Source of the DNA: Parafrankia discariae
Lineage (GTDB): Bacteria > Actinomycetota > Actinomycetes > Frankiales > Frankiaceae
DNA length: 45,559 bases
Assembly: GCF_000373365.1 (NCBI RefSeq)
Contig: NZ_KB891233.1
Coordinates: forward strand, 1 to 45,559
Reading direction: 5' to 3'
Under the pieces are notes generated by a model that ran no database searches, had not been told where the DNA came from, and saw nothing but the letters and a program-made list of their open reading frames with translations. Below, piece after piece: positions 25,640 through 33,473 of this stretch (within the stretch, counting starts at the first letter, position 1; each line of letters opens with the position of its first letter). Position numbers and translations under genes: made by a program.

Positions 25640-25782
25640 ACTTACTCAGCGTTACCAAGAACGCCCGAGCAGGGTCGCCGTGATCGGCGCCGGGACACCG
25701 AATCGACCCGTTACGCGCGACATCGCGAGTACCCACCCCGTTACTGTCCCGAGAACCCCTCGACCATGAGATCGTCCTGGGC

Positions 25783-25977
25783 GTGGATCGTAGCTATGCC
25801 GGGGTTTTCCTCGTTGTCGTCGGCGGCGCGCTACTCGCGCTTCTGGTGATCGGCGGGCGCGCGGGGCGCGGCCTGCTCCGCGACGTATGGGGGCGAATGG
25901 GCCTGCTGCGCTGGGTCTTTGCGTTGATCGTCGTGGTCGTCTTCCTTGATCTGGCGGACGGGATCCCGAACCGGTGA
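25783..25977 (+). CDS. Small two-pass membrane protein (64 aa)
   Basis: Two hydrophobic segments, about residues 5-25 (YAGVFLVVVGGALLALLVIGG) and 43-58 (LRWVFALIVVVVFLDLA), are joined by a basic loop (RAGRGLLRDVWGRMG). Codon usage is that of a real gene, with GC at third positions. The start is GTG 25783, without an obvious Shine-Dalgarno sequence. Not assigned to a family. It lies divergent from pncB and 273 bp before the XRE regulator. Confidence 0.55.
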   Translation: MDRSYAGVFLVVVGGALLALLVIGGRAGRGLLRDVWGRMGLLRWVFALIVVVVFLDLADGIPNR

Positions 25978-26250
25978 TCGCCGAGGAGCACTTCGGGGGC
26001 GGCAGGAAGTGCCCCCGGTGGCCAAGATGTGCTCCCCCAGGATTTCCCGGCGGACGCCCGCCGCGGCGGCGCGACGTCGCGCTACGAGTTCGCCGTGTCC
26101 GCGAGTCATTGACAGCAAGTACAGGCGACGTCGCGGTCAGCTATAAAACTCGGCTAATAGACACAGTTCGATTTATGTGTGTGCGCTCCTAGATGCCCGA
26201 CTCGTTATGCTCACTTCGCGTTACTCCGACGCCGGACGAGAGGACAGCGG

Positions 26251-27723
26251 GTGACTGGACAAACCTGGCTGTGGACCCCACCGCGACCAACTCCGACAAG
26301 CGTTGGAATTGGATCGCTGCTTCGGGCGTATCGGCAGGCCCATGGCCTGACCCAGCAGCAACTCGCCGATCTCCTCGGCTTCGACCAGTCCTATGTGTCG
26401 AAGGTCGAGAGCGGGCGGCGGGCGATCCACGACATCTCCACGCTGCGCCACATCGCACGCAACCTCGGTCTGTCACCCGAGGACGTCGGACTCGCCCCGG
26501 GCGGTCTGGCCGACCGGCGTCGTGAGCCACCGCGCGGCTCCGCGGTCGAGAAGGTCGCCGGCAGCCAGCGCGCCTGGCGGCTGACCCGGGACCACCTCAA
26601 CCACCACCGGATCAGCCTGGCCCGTGCCGCGGCCCGGCTCTACCCGGAGGCCTACCGGCTCGGCAACGGGCTGCTGGCCCGTCCCGGCTGGGTGTGGGAC
26701 AGCCCGGTGGACATCAACGACATCGGCCTGCGTTGGGAGCAGTCGGCGAGCGAGCCGGCGCTCACCGGGGCCGAGCCGGAGGCCGACGCCACCCGCCCGC
26801 TCGTCGGCGACGGCGGCGCGCAGTCGCGCTACCAGCGCTACACCCGGGCGATGCGCGACCTCGACCGGCCGACCCTGTTCGAGAACCGGCTCAGCTTCCG
26901 GCTCCTGGACGTCGCCGAGGCCGAGGGTGCCCCCCCTACCCTCACCTTCGGCCACACCACCTACTTCGACGCCGTCGACGTCTGCGAGACCGTGGCGCAC
27001 GAGACCGCGGCGGCGATGATGGGCGGCGAGCTCGCCTGGCCCGCGCTGCCGTTCCGGCGCCGCATCGGCGACCCGTTCGACCTGGCCGGCCGGGTCGCGC
27101 TGCCCTCCATCAACACCCTGACGATCCGGCTCGACCGGGGCAGCGCCAGCTTCGTCCTGCACCGGCGCAGCGCCGGCTCGGTGGCGACGGCGGGCGGGGT
27201 CTACCACGTGCTGCCCGCGGGGGTGTTCCAGCCGTCCGGCATCACCCCGTTCCACCACGAGGCCGACTTCGACCTGTGGCGCAACGTCATGCGCGAGCTC
27301 AGCGAGGAACTGCTGGGCAACGCCGAGCACGACGGCAGCTCGTCCCGGCCGATCGACTACGACACCGACGAGCCGTTCCGCTCCTTCGAGCAGGCGCGCC
27401 GCGCGGGCACGCTGCGGGTCTTCTGCTTCGGCATGGGCCTTGACGCGCTCACGCTGTTCGGCGAGATCCTCACCGTCCTGGTCGTGGAGGCCGACACGTT
27501 CGACACTCTGTTCGCCGACATGGTCCGGACGAACGCCGAGGGGTCGGTCGTCTCGACGGGGCCGGGCCGACAGGCGCATGAGGGGATCCCGTTCACCCAG
27601 GCCTCCCTGCGCCGGCTCGTCGACACCGAGCCGCTCGCTCCCTCCGCCGCCGCCTGCCTGGAACTCGCCTGGCGCCACCGGGAGACCCTCCTGCCCGGGC
27701 TGCGCACGCGGGCATCGGTCTGA
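26251..27723 (+). CDS. XRE-family regulator with a large Nudix-like C-terminal domain
   Basis: 490 residues. HTH_XRE at ~20-75 (LLRAYRQAHGLTQQQLADLLGFDQSYVSKVESGRR). Residues ~105-485 form a domain shared with the 13895-15136 protein, including LLARPGWVW (141-149), FVLHRRSAGSVATAGGVYHVLPAGVFQPS (301-329) and DFDLWRNVMRELSEELLG (339-356). The RELSEELLG stretch is like a Nudix box with Gly moved by one, so a nucleotide-related ligand is possible but not shown. GTG 26251 has GAGAGGA 6 nt upstream and gives a normal XRE N-terminus. The upstream 26100-26215 is relatively AT-rich and probably holds the promoter. Related XRE proteins are common in actinobacteria but I know of no function. Confidence 0.8.
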   Translation: MTGQTWLWTPPRPTPTSVGIGSLLRAYRQAHGLTQQQLADLLGFDQSYVSKVESGRRAIHDISTLRHIARNLGLSPEDVGLAPGGLADRRREPPRGSAVEKVAGSQRAWRLTRDHLNHHRISLARAAARLYPEAYRLGNGLLARPGWVWDSPVDINDIGLRWEQSASEPALTGAEPEADATRPLVGDGGAQSRYQRYTRAMRDLDRPTLFENRLSFRLLDVAEAEGAPPTLTFGHTTYFDAVDVCETVAHETAAAMMGGELAWPALPFRRRIGDPFDLAGRVALPSINTLTIRLDRGSASFVLHRRSAGSVATAGGVYHVLPAGVFQPSGITPFHHEADFDLWRNVMRELSEELLGNAEHDGSSSRPIDYDTDEPFRSFEQARRAGTLRVFCFGMGLDALTLFGEILTVLVVEADTFDTLFADMVRTNAEGSVVSTGPGRQAHEGIPFTQASLRRLVDTEPLAPSAAACLELAWRHRETLLPGLRTRASV

Positions 27724-27733
27724 TCAGGCCACT

Positions 27734-28723
27734 GTGCGCATCCTCGTCACCGGCGCGTCCGGGTTCGTCGGCGGCGTCACCGCCGACCTGCTCTCAGCCG
27801 CCGGCCACCAGGTGACCGCGCTCGTCCGGGACGCGACGGCCCGGACGAGGCTGTCGAGGATGATCGAGGTGGTCCAGGCCGACCTGCTCGAACCACGCCA
27901 GCTCGCCGCGGCGGGCGTCAGCCGCGGGTTCGACGGGGTGTGCCACCTCGCCGCGCTGACCAGGGTGCGGGAGTCCCGCGAGACGCCGCTGCGGTACTTC
28001 GCGGCGAACGTCACGGGCACGACCAATCTCCTGGCGGCCCTCGACGCGGGCACCCGGGCCACCGGGGTGGCCCCGCGGTTCGTCTTCGGCTCGAGCTGCG
28101 CCGTCTACGGGGACACCGGCACCTCGCCGATCCCGGAGACGCGCGCACCCGCGCCGACGAATCCCTACGGCGCCTCGAAACTGGCCGCCGAACAGGCGGT
28201 GGCCTACCAGGCTGCCACCGGGCGGCTGGGCGCCGTCGTACTGCGCTCGTTCAACGTGGCGGGGGCGGTCGGCTCGCACGCCGACCGGGACAGCAGCCGG
28301 ATCATCCCGGCCGCGCTCGGTGTCGCCACGGGCCGACGCGACGCCTTCCGGGTGAACGGGGACGGCGCGTCGATCCGCGAGTACGTCCATGTCGTCGACA
28401 TGGCGCGGGCGTACCTGACCGCGCTGCGGGCGACCGTGCCGGGCCGCTGCACCGTCTACAACGTCGGCAGCGGCCTGGGCGTGAGCGTGACCGACGTGCT
28501 GCGGACGGTGGAGAGCGTGACGGGCCGGGACGTGCCGCGGGTGACCCTGCCCCCGGTGCCCGAGCCCCGGGCGCTCATCGCCGACAGCCGCCGGATCCGG
28601 GCCGACCTGGGCTGGACCTCCCCGTCCTCGACCATCGAGAAGATCGTCACGGACGCCTGGCACTCGACGGCGGTGCCCGAGCCGGTCGCGGCGCGCCGTG
28701 GCGACGTCCCGATCGTCTCGTGA
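27734..28723 (+). CDS. NAD-dependent epimerase/dehydratase (UDP-sugar type SDR)
   Basis: 329 residues of extended short-chain dehydrogenase fold. The NAD motif is TGASGFVGG (GxxGxxG) at the N-terminus, with the Asp of the second strand in VVQADLLE. The catalytic Ser is in FGSSCAVYGD and the YxxxK pair in NPYGASKLAAEQ. REYVHVVDMARAYLTAL and YNVGSG are conserved in UDP-galactose 4-epimerase-like members. The substrate is not certain. The GTG start lies 10 bp after the XRE stop, so it is likely co-transcribed. A tandem duplication runs over the stop. Confidence 0.88.
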   Translation: MRILVTGASGFVGGVTADLLSAAGHQVTALVRDATARTRLSRMIEVVQADLLEPRQLAAAGVSRGFDGVCHLAALTRVRESRETPLRYFAANVTGTTNLLAALDAGTRATGVAPRFVFGSSCAVYGDTGTSPIPETRAPAPTNPYGASKLAAEQAVAYQAATGRLGAVVLRSFNVAGAVGSHADRDSSRIIPAALGVATGRRDAFRVNGDGASIREYVHVVDMARAYLTALRATVPGRCTVYNVGSGLGVSVTDVLRTVESVTGRDVPRVTLPPVPEPRALIADSRRIRADLGWTSPSSTIEKIVTDAWHSTAVPEPVAARRGDVPIVS

Positions 28724-28770
28724 CGGCGCGATCGTCCCGTGACCACGATCGTCCCGTGACCACGATCGTC
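28711..28770 (+). repeat. 17-bp tandem repeat (GATCGTCCCGTGACCAC) spanning the epimerase stop
   Basis: Exact copies at 28730-28746 and 28747-28763 are flanked by diverged copies at 28711 and 28764. The TGA of the first diverged copy (28721-28723) is the epimerase stop. Confidence 0.85.
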
Positions 28771-28862
28771 GCGGACCGGAGTGTACGCCGGCCCGTCGGC
28801 GATTTTCCGGCGGGGCTTTCGCCGGTATGCCCGATCGGCTCCGGGCCGGCGTGACACGATGA

Positions 28863-28907
28863 CTGCGGCCGAGGCCCGTCCGATGCCTGTTCAGGCACCG
28901 GCCGCAG
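28863..28907. terminator. Two-level hairpin upstream of the 28984 gene
   Basis: An outer 9-bp stem CTGCGGCCG/CGGCCGCAG (28863-28871, 28899-28907) encloses an inner TGCCTG/CAGGCA stem (28884-28889, 28892-28897). It probably ends the epimerase transcript, but could also act in the 5' leader of the next gene. Confidence 0.5.
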
Positions 28908-28983
28908 CGCAGGCAGTTACGTGACCGCGAGCGGGCGAGGACGGTCCGGGCTACGGACCGTCCCCGGCCGGAGAGGGGAGCAG

Positions 28984-29376
28984 GTGAGCCGTCCCTTCCA
29001 TGTCTACGACTACGAGGGTGAGCACCTCGGGTCGTTCGCGACCTGGGACCTGGCGCACGAATGGGCGCACCTGCAGGCGATGCTGAACGGCGTGCCCACG
29101 CCGCTTCAGGTCGAGGACAGGGCGACCACCGGCCGGCGCCGGGTGTGGGCGGACCGCTGCGAGCCGCTCGGCGTCGGCCCGGTCAGCGCCGGCGCGCTCA
29201 GCGGCGACCTGCTCGCCGGGGGGCCGTGCTCGGTGGCCGTCACCGCGGCCACCGCCACCACCCCGGTGTTCGCGCCGCCGATCCCGCGCCAGCCCAGCGA
29301 GCCCGCCGACGGCGGGCTCGCCGAGGCCGATCTCCCCGAGACCCGGCTGGTCGAGGCCCGGCTCGGCGACGGCTGA
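28984..29376 (+). CDS. Hypothetical protein (130 aa)
   Basis: The N-terminal ~45 residues (FHVYDYEGEHLGSFATWDLAHEWAHLQA) look like a compact folded segment with several aromatic and His residues. After that comes RRRVWADRCEPLG and a low-complexity Ala/Thr/Pro tail. GTG 28984 has the strong ribosome-binding site AGAGGGGA 5 nt upstream, which decides the start. No family recognised, no signal peptide or membrane segment. A single gene between the epimerase and the transporter operon. Confidence 0.6.
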   Translation: MSRPFHVYDYEGEHLGSFATWDLAHEWAHLQAMLNGVPTPLQVEDRATTGRRRVWADRCEPLGVGPVSAGALSGDLLAGGPCSVAVTAATATTPVFAPPIPRQPSEPADGGLAEADLPETRLVEARLGDG

Positions 29377-29491
29377 GGCACCGGTCCGCGGGCCCACCTG
29401 GTCCGCGGGCCCATCGACCCACCGGCTTACCGGATCGGCGGCCTCACGCCAGCCCGGTCCGAGACCGGCACTTTGGGGCCATCTTCACCAA

Positions 29492-29547
29492 CGGTCACGC
29501 ATGTGTTGCCGTCCGCCCGGAAAAAACACCGGACGGACGGTGACCGA
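29492..29547. terminator. Extended hairpin with A-rich loop, between the 28984 gene and the liv operon
   Basis: An outer CGGTCAC/GTGACCG stem and an inner CCGTCCGCCCGG/CCGGACGGACGG stem (29509-29520, 29529-29540, one mismatch) close on AAAAAACA. It sits in the 434-bp gap 29377-29810, where a GGTCCGCGGGCCCA direct repeat also occurs at about 29384 and 29400. Terminator or leader structure; no gene is seen in the gap. Confidence 0.5.
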
Positions 29548-29810
29548 TTGCCGACAGGCCCTGGGCTGGTAGGCCTTGATAAGGCGGTTTGAAGCGGGAC
29601 ATATCCTCCCAGAGCGGTATCCGCGTGGATGCCGCGTGCCCGCCAACACCTGGCCGGGAACTGCCCTCGCCCAACCTGACACTCCACCTGGTGAGCTCAG
29701 CGCACTAATCTGGCGGCTGTCGTCGGGGATTCACAGCGAGGCACGCTGGACGTGCTCCGCGGCGCGTCACGGCGACGGGCACAGCCGACACGCTCCTTGG
29801 GGGAGACGAA

Positions 29811-30248
29811 GTGGACGAGCAGACCGCAGCCGCCGCCGGAGCGCGACCTACGTCGCGCCTCGTCGTCGATGTCGTGCGAGCGCTGCGGGGGTGGGTGGTC
29901 GCGGCGGCGGGCGGAGTCCTCCTGCTGGGGTGCTACCTGGGAGTCTCCAAGGAGACCGACGTCGCCTACCAGCTGCCGTACGTCGTGTCCGGTGGATTCG
30001 GCGGGCTCGCGCTCGTCCTCGTGGGCAGCGCCCTGCTGATCGCCGACCGGGTGGACGCCACGCAGGCCGCGCAGAACCGGCTCGCCGGCCAGGTCGACGA
30101 CCTGCACACGCTGATCATCGCGGCCGCCGCCAGCGGAGCGGCGAGCGGGGAGCACACCGGTGCGGGTGGCTATCCCGGCCAGCCCGCCATGTCGAACCAC
30201 ACCGGCGCCACCGAGGTCAGCACCGCCGCGCCCGGCCAGCGGTACTGA
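29811..30248 (+). CDS. Small membrane protein at the head of the liv operon
   Basis: 145 residues. Two membrane segments at about residues 27-45 (GWVVAAAGGVLLLGCYLGV) and 57-80 (LPYVVSGGFGGLALVLVGSALLI) precede a helical stretch (DATQAAQNRLAGQVDDLHTLIIAAAASGA) and a low-complexity tail. GTG 29811 has GGGGGAGAC upstream. It is the first gene of the transporter operon on the same strand, 99 bp before the permease. It is not a standard Liv component; it may stabilise or regulate the transporter. Function unknown. Confidence 0.65.
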   Translation: MDEQTAAAAGARPTSRLVVDVVRALRGWVVAAAGGVLLLGCYLGVSKETDVAYQLPYVVSGGFGGLALVLVGSALLIADRVDATQAAQNRLAGQVDDLHTLIIAAAASGAASGEHTGAGGYPGQPAMSNHTGATEVSTAAPGQRY

Positions 30249-30263
30249 CCGGGCCCGGGGCGA

Positions 30264-30323
30264 CACCATGGGCACCAACACCATGGGCACCCACGCCGTG
30301 GCCACTCACCGCATGGGCACCGT
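30264..30323 (+). repeat. 15-bp tandem repeat (CACCATGGGCACCAA), 4 degenerate copies
   Basis: Units begin at 30264, 30279, 30294 and 30309. Because 15 is a multiple of three, the array encodes a repeated MGTxx in the leader ORF described next. Confidence 0.8.
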
Positions 30324-30351
30324 CGGCATCCTCCCCAGGGTGACCCGATGA
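30268..30351 (+). CDS. Putative 27-aa leader peptide coupled to the Liv permease
   Basis: ATG 30268 opens a frame beginning MGTNTMGTHAVATHR and ending at a TGA (30349-30351) that overlaps the permease ATG as ATGA. GGGG lies 7 nt before the start. The overlap gives a way to couple translation of the permease to that of the leader. The peptide has four Thr- and Met-rich units but no run of branched-chain codons, so classical attenuation is not indicated. It could also be only a repeat product. Confidence 0.4.
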   Translation: MGTNTMGTHAVATHRMGTVGILPRVTR

Positions 30352-32570
30352 CCAGTATCGATCTTGCTCTCGCCGGCATCTCCATCGGGGCCATCGCGGC
30401 CCTCTCCGGCATCGGCCTGCTCGTCACCTACCGCACCAACGGCGTTCTCAACCTCGCGCAGGGCGGCATCGCGACCCTGGTCGCGTACGTGTTCCGCGAG
30501 ATGGTCGTCGAGTGGGACCTGCCGATCTGGCTGGCCGCGGTGATCGCCCTCGGCGTCCTCTCCCCCGGCATCGGGCTCCTCCTCGAACGGCTGGTGTTCC
30601 GCCCGCTCGCCCGCCGGCGCGCCTCCGCCGCCGAGTCGCTGGTCGCGAGCCTCGGTGTCCTGGTGCTCACGCTCGGCATGACCGCCGGCATCTGGGGCCT
30701 GGGCTCCCGCAGCGACGCGCCGAGCATCTTCCCGAACGAGTCGGTCACGATCTTCGGTGACACCCGCATCGGTGTCGACGCCCTGGCCGAGCTGGCCATG
30801 GTCGTCGTGTTCTGCGTCGTGCTCGGGCTCATCGCGGCGAAGACTAAGTTCGGCCGCCAGATCCGGGCCGTCGTCGACGACCGCCAGCTCGCCGAGCTCT
30901 CCGGTGTGCCCGCCGACCGGGTCGCCGCCGCCGGATGGGCGCTGGGAACCACGATGGCCGGCCTCACCGGCATCCTGCTGGCACCCCGGTTCCAGCTCAA
31001 CCCGTACGGGCTGACGCTGCTCGTCCTGGAGACGTTCGCCGTCGTCGTCGCCGCCCGGCTGTCGAGCATGCCGGTGGCGGTGCTGACCGCGCTGGGCATC
31101 GCCGTGCTGCAGAGCGAGCTCAAGCAGTTCACCCTCGAGGGCGACGCCGGCCAGATCCTCATCGTCCTGCAGTCCAACCTGTTCATCTTCGCGCTGCTCG
31201 TGCTGCTGCTCGTGGTGCCCAGGCTGCGCGAGCTCGGCAACGGCGACTCCGGCTCGACCGGGAGCTTCTCCAGCCGCGGCGCGCCGCCGTCCGGCCCGGT
31301 CAGCCGGCACGACGCCCGGCGCGACATCTTCGGCAAGCTCGGCGGCGCCGCGCTGCTGCTGGCCCCGCTGACCTTCGCCCCGGCCGACCTGCGCTCGGCC
31401 TTCATGGTGCCCGCGCTGGCCCTGATCTTCCTCTCGCTGGTGATCCTCACCGGCTACAGCGGCCAGCTCTCCCTCGGCGTCGCCGGCTACGCCGGGCTGG
31501 GCGCCCTGCTCACCCTCAAGCTCGCCAACGGCGACCTGTTCGGCCTGCCGGCCGTCCCCGGCATGTGGGCGATGTTCCTCGGCGCGCTGCTGGTCGCGCC
31601 GATCGGACTGATCACCGGGTGGCCGGCGATCCGCCGGCGCGGGCTGACCCTCGCGCTGACCACCTTCGCGGTCGGCGCGGTCGTGAGCCGCTTCGTCTTC
31701 GAGCAGCCGACCTTCGCGACCGGCCTGTACGTCGACCCGCTGACGTTCTTCGGCTCCCAGCTGACCGACGAGGCCTTCTACATCTTCGAGCTGGTCTGCC
31801 TGGGCATCGGCCTGCTGGTCGTGCGCAACCTGCACCACGGACGGCTCGGCCGGGCCCTGCTCGCCGTCCGCGACCACACCGAGGGCGCCGCGGCGGTCGG
31901 GGTGGACGTCCGCAACCTCAAGCTGCTCGCGTTCACCGTCTCCTCGGTCGTGGCCGGCCTCGGCGGCGGGCTGCTGACCTTCAGCTCCTCCTCGTTCGCC
32001 GCGGACGACTTCGCGCCGCTGCAGAGCCTGCTGTGGTTCACCGCGGTGATCGTCTTCGGTGCCGACAGCGCCGCCGGCGCGATCATGGCCGCGGCGTTCA
32101 TCGTCACCATCGACGTGCTGGCCCCGGCCGGCTCGTCGATCCTCGCGGTCGGCATCCTCGCCCTCGCGCTGGGCTGGATGCCCGGTGGCCTCGCCTCCGC
32201 GGTCCGGGCCGGGTTCGCGCTGGTCGCCCGAACGCTGGCCGACGAGTTCGTCCCCGCGCCGCGGCCCACCCACCAGGCCAGCGCCCGCCTCGCCGCGGGT
32301 GCCGGAGTGGGCGTGCCCGGTGCCCCGGGCGCGGGCGGCGCGGCGGCCGTCGGCGAGCCGCGGGTCGTGCTGCCACCGGGCGCGCCGGCACCGACCGCCT
32401 TCGGCGCGGCGCTGCTGGGCGCGGTCGCCACGCATGCCGCCCGCACCGGGCTGAGCCTGGACGCGCTACCGAGCGCCCGCCCGGCGGCGGACGACTCCAC
32501 AGACGGCCGGGAGCTGGTCGGACACCGACCACACCTGCCCGGATACCCGGTCGAGAGAGGCGCGTCATGA
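30348..32570 (+). CDS. Fused LivH-LivM branched-chain amino-acid-type ABC permease
   Basis: 740 residues containing both permeases of a HAAT transporter. Residues ~1-295 are LivH-like (YRTNGVLNLAQGGIATLVAYV, FGRQIRAVVDDRQLAELSGV, GLTGILLAPRF). A ~30-residue linker (Gly/Ser-rich) leads to the LivM-like half, ~325-625 (ILTGYSGQLSLGVAGYAGLGA, ITGWPAIRRRGLTLALTTFA, GRALLAVRDHTEGAAAVGV). The last ~110 residues are cytoplasmic low-complexity sequence. Most operons keep livH and livM separate. AGGG precedes the ATG by 7 nt. The stop overlaps livG (ATGA). Confidence 0.93.
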   Translation: MTSIDLALAGISIGAIAALSGIGLLVTYRTNGVLNLAQGGIATLVAYVFREMVVEWDLPIWLAAVIALGVLSPGIGLLLERLVFRPLARRRASAAESLVASLGVLVLTLGMTAGIWGLGSRSDAPSIFPNESVTIFGDTRIGVDALAELAMVVVFCVVLGLIAAKTKFGRQIRAVVDDRQLAELSGVPADRVAAAGWALGTTMAGLTGILLAPRFQLNPYGLTLLVLETFAVVVAARLSSMPVAVLTALGIAVLQSELKQFTLEGDAGQILIVLQSNLFIFALLVLLLVVPRLRELGNGDSGSTGSFSSRGAPPSGPVSRHDARRDIFGKLGGAALLLAPLTFAPADLRSAFMVPALALIFLSLVILTGYSGQLSLGVAGYAGLGALLTLKLANGDLFGLPAVPGMWAMFLGALLVAPIGLITGWPAIRRRGLTLALTTFAVGAVVSRFVFEQPTFATGLYVDPLTFFGSQLTDEAFYIFELVCLGIGLLVVRNLHHGRLGRALLAVRDHTEGAAAVGVDVRNLKLLAFTVSSVVAGLGGGLLTFSSSSFAADDFAPLQSLLWFTAVIVFGADSAAGAIMAAAFIVTIDVLAPAGSSILAVGILALALGWMPGGLASAVRAGFALVARTLADEFVPAPRPTHQASARLAAGAGVGVPGAPGAGGAAAVGEPRVVLPPGAPAPTAFGAALLGAVATHAARTGLSLDALPSARPAADDSTDGRELVGHRPHLPGYPVERGAS

Positions 32571-33433
32571 GCCGCGACGATCTGCGGGCCCGTGGCCTGG
32601 TCCGCCGCTACGGCGGCCTGACCGCTGTCGAGCACGTCGACATGGACGTGCCCAGCGGCCAGGTCACCGGCCTGATCGGCCCGAACGGTGCCGGCAAGTC
32701 CACCCTGTTCAGCCTGCTCACCGGGGTGGAGCAGCCCGACGAGGGGAAGGTGCACCTCGGCCGGCGCGACATCACCAGAATGCGCCCGGACGCCCGCTCC
32801 CGGCGTGGCCTGGTGCAGACCTTCCAGGTGCCGTCACTGTTCCCGAGCCTCACCGTCGCCGACAACCTCCTCGTCGCCGCGGAGAACCGACGCCGTGACT
32901 ACGCGGGCGGCCTGCTCGGGATGGGCTCGCGCGGCCGGGAGAAGTCGCTCGGGATCGTCGAGGAGGTCCTGGGCTCGCTCGGCCTCGAGGACATCCGCGG
33001 CACCGTCGCCGGGACCCTGCCCACCGGGGCGCTGCGGCTCGTCGAGTTCGCCCGCGCGCTGTGCGCCCGTCCCGACGTGCTGCTGCTGGACGAGCCGGCG
33101 AGCGGGCTCGACGCCGCCGAGACCGAGAAGCTGTCGGTACTGGTCCGCCGGATCGCCGACGACGGTGTGGCGATCCTGCTCGTCGACCACGACGTGGACC
33201 TGGTGTTCCGCGTCGTCGACCGGGTCTACGCGATGGTCGGCGGCCGCGTGGTCGCCGAGGGCGCGCCCGAGGCGGTGCGTGCCGATCCGACCGTCCGCTC
33301 GGTGTACCTGGCGCAGGGACCACTGACCTCGCAGGCCACGACCTCCCTCGGCCCCGGTGTCACCGCGGCCGGCCCGTCGGCGGCCGGTTCGCCCGAGGCC
33401 AGCTCCCAGGCCATGTCCCCGGCCGGGCGATGA
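32567..33433 (+). CDS. livG: ABC transporter ATPase, LivG type
   Basis: 288 residues. Walker A GPNGAGKST, the Q-loop in LVQTFQVPSLFPSLTV, Walker B VLLLDEPASGLD and the H-loop in LLVDHDVDLVF are intact. The signature, LPTGALRLVEFARAL, departs from LSxGQQ at the usual glycine pair, as in many LivG members. The GRREKxLG-like insert is typical of LivG. The C-terminus (~30 residues) is Ala/Ser/Pro-rich. Coupled to the permease by a 4-bp overlap. Confidence 0.92.
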   Translation: MSRDDLRARGLVRRYGGLTAVEHVDMDVPSGQVTGLIGPNGAGKSTLFSLLTGVEQPDEGKVHLGRRDITRMRPDARSRRGLVQTFQVPSLFPSLTVADNLLVAAENRRRDYAGGLLGMGSRGREKSLGIVEEVLGSLGLEDIRGTVAGTLPTGALRLVEFARALCARPDVLLLDEPASGLDAAETEKLSVLVRRIADDGVAILLVDHDVDLVFRVVDRVYAMVGGRVVAEGAPEAVRADPTVRSVYLAQGPLTSQATTSLGPGVTAAGPSAAGSPEASSQAMSPAGR

Positions 33434-33473
33434 TCCGCCCGCCGCACCTCTACCGCGCCCTCCTGGAGAACCG

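Noticed and set aside
25277-25782. Riboswitch upstream of pncB or the small membrane gene
   Set aside because: Two dyads are visible but I could not match them to the conserved core of any riboswitch class; described only as dyads.
26109-26147. Promoter TTGACA ... TATAAA before the XRE gene
   Set aside because: Both hexamers look good but the spacer is 27 bp, too long for a normal sigma-70 promoter, so it was not listed as a feature.
30306-32435. Very long minus-strand open frame (709 codons) opposite the Liv permease
   Set aside because: Gln/Glu/Arg/His-rich low-complexity translation typical of antisense to hydrophobic GC-rich genes. The plus strand encodes a clear permease.
33001-33070. 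LivG signature motif as a second degenerate ABC ATPase
   Set aside because: LivG-type proteins often deviate at the signature, and here Walker A, Q-loop, Walker B and H-loop are all intact, so it is not comparable with the 38096 gene.
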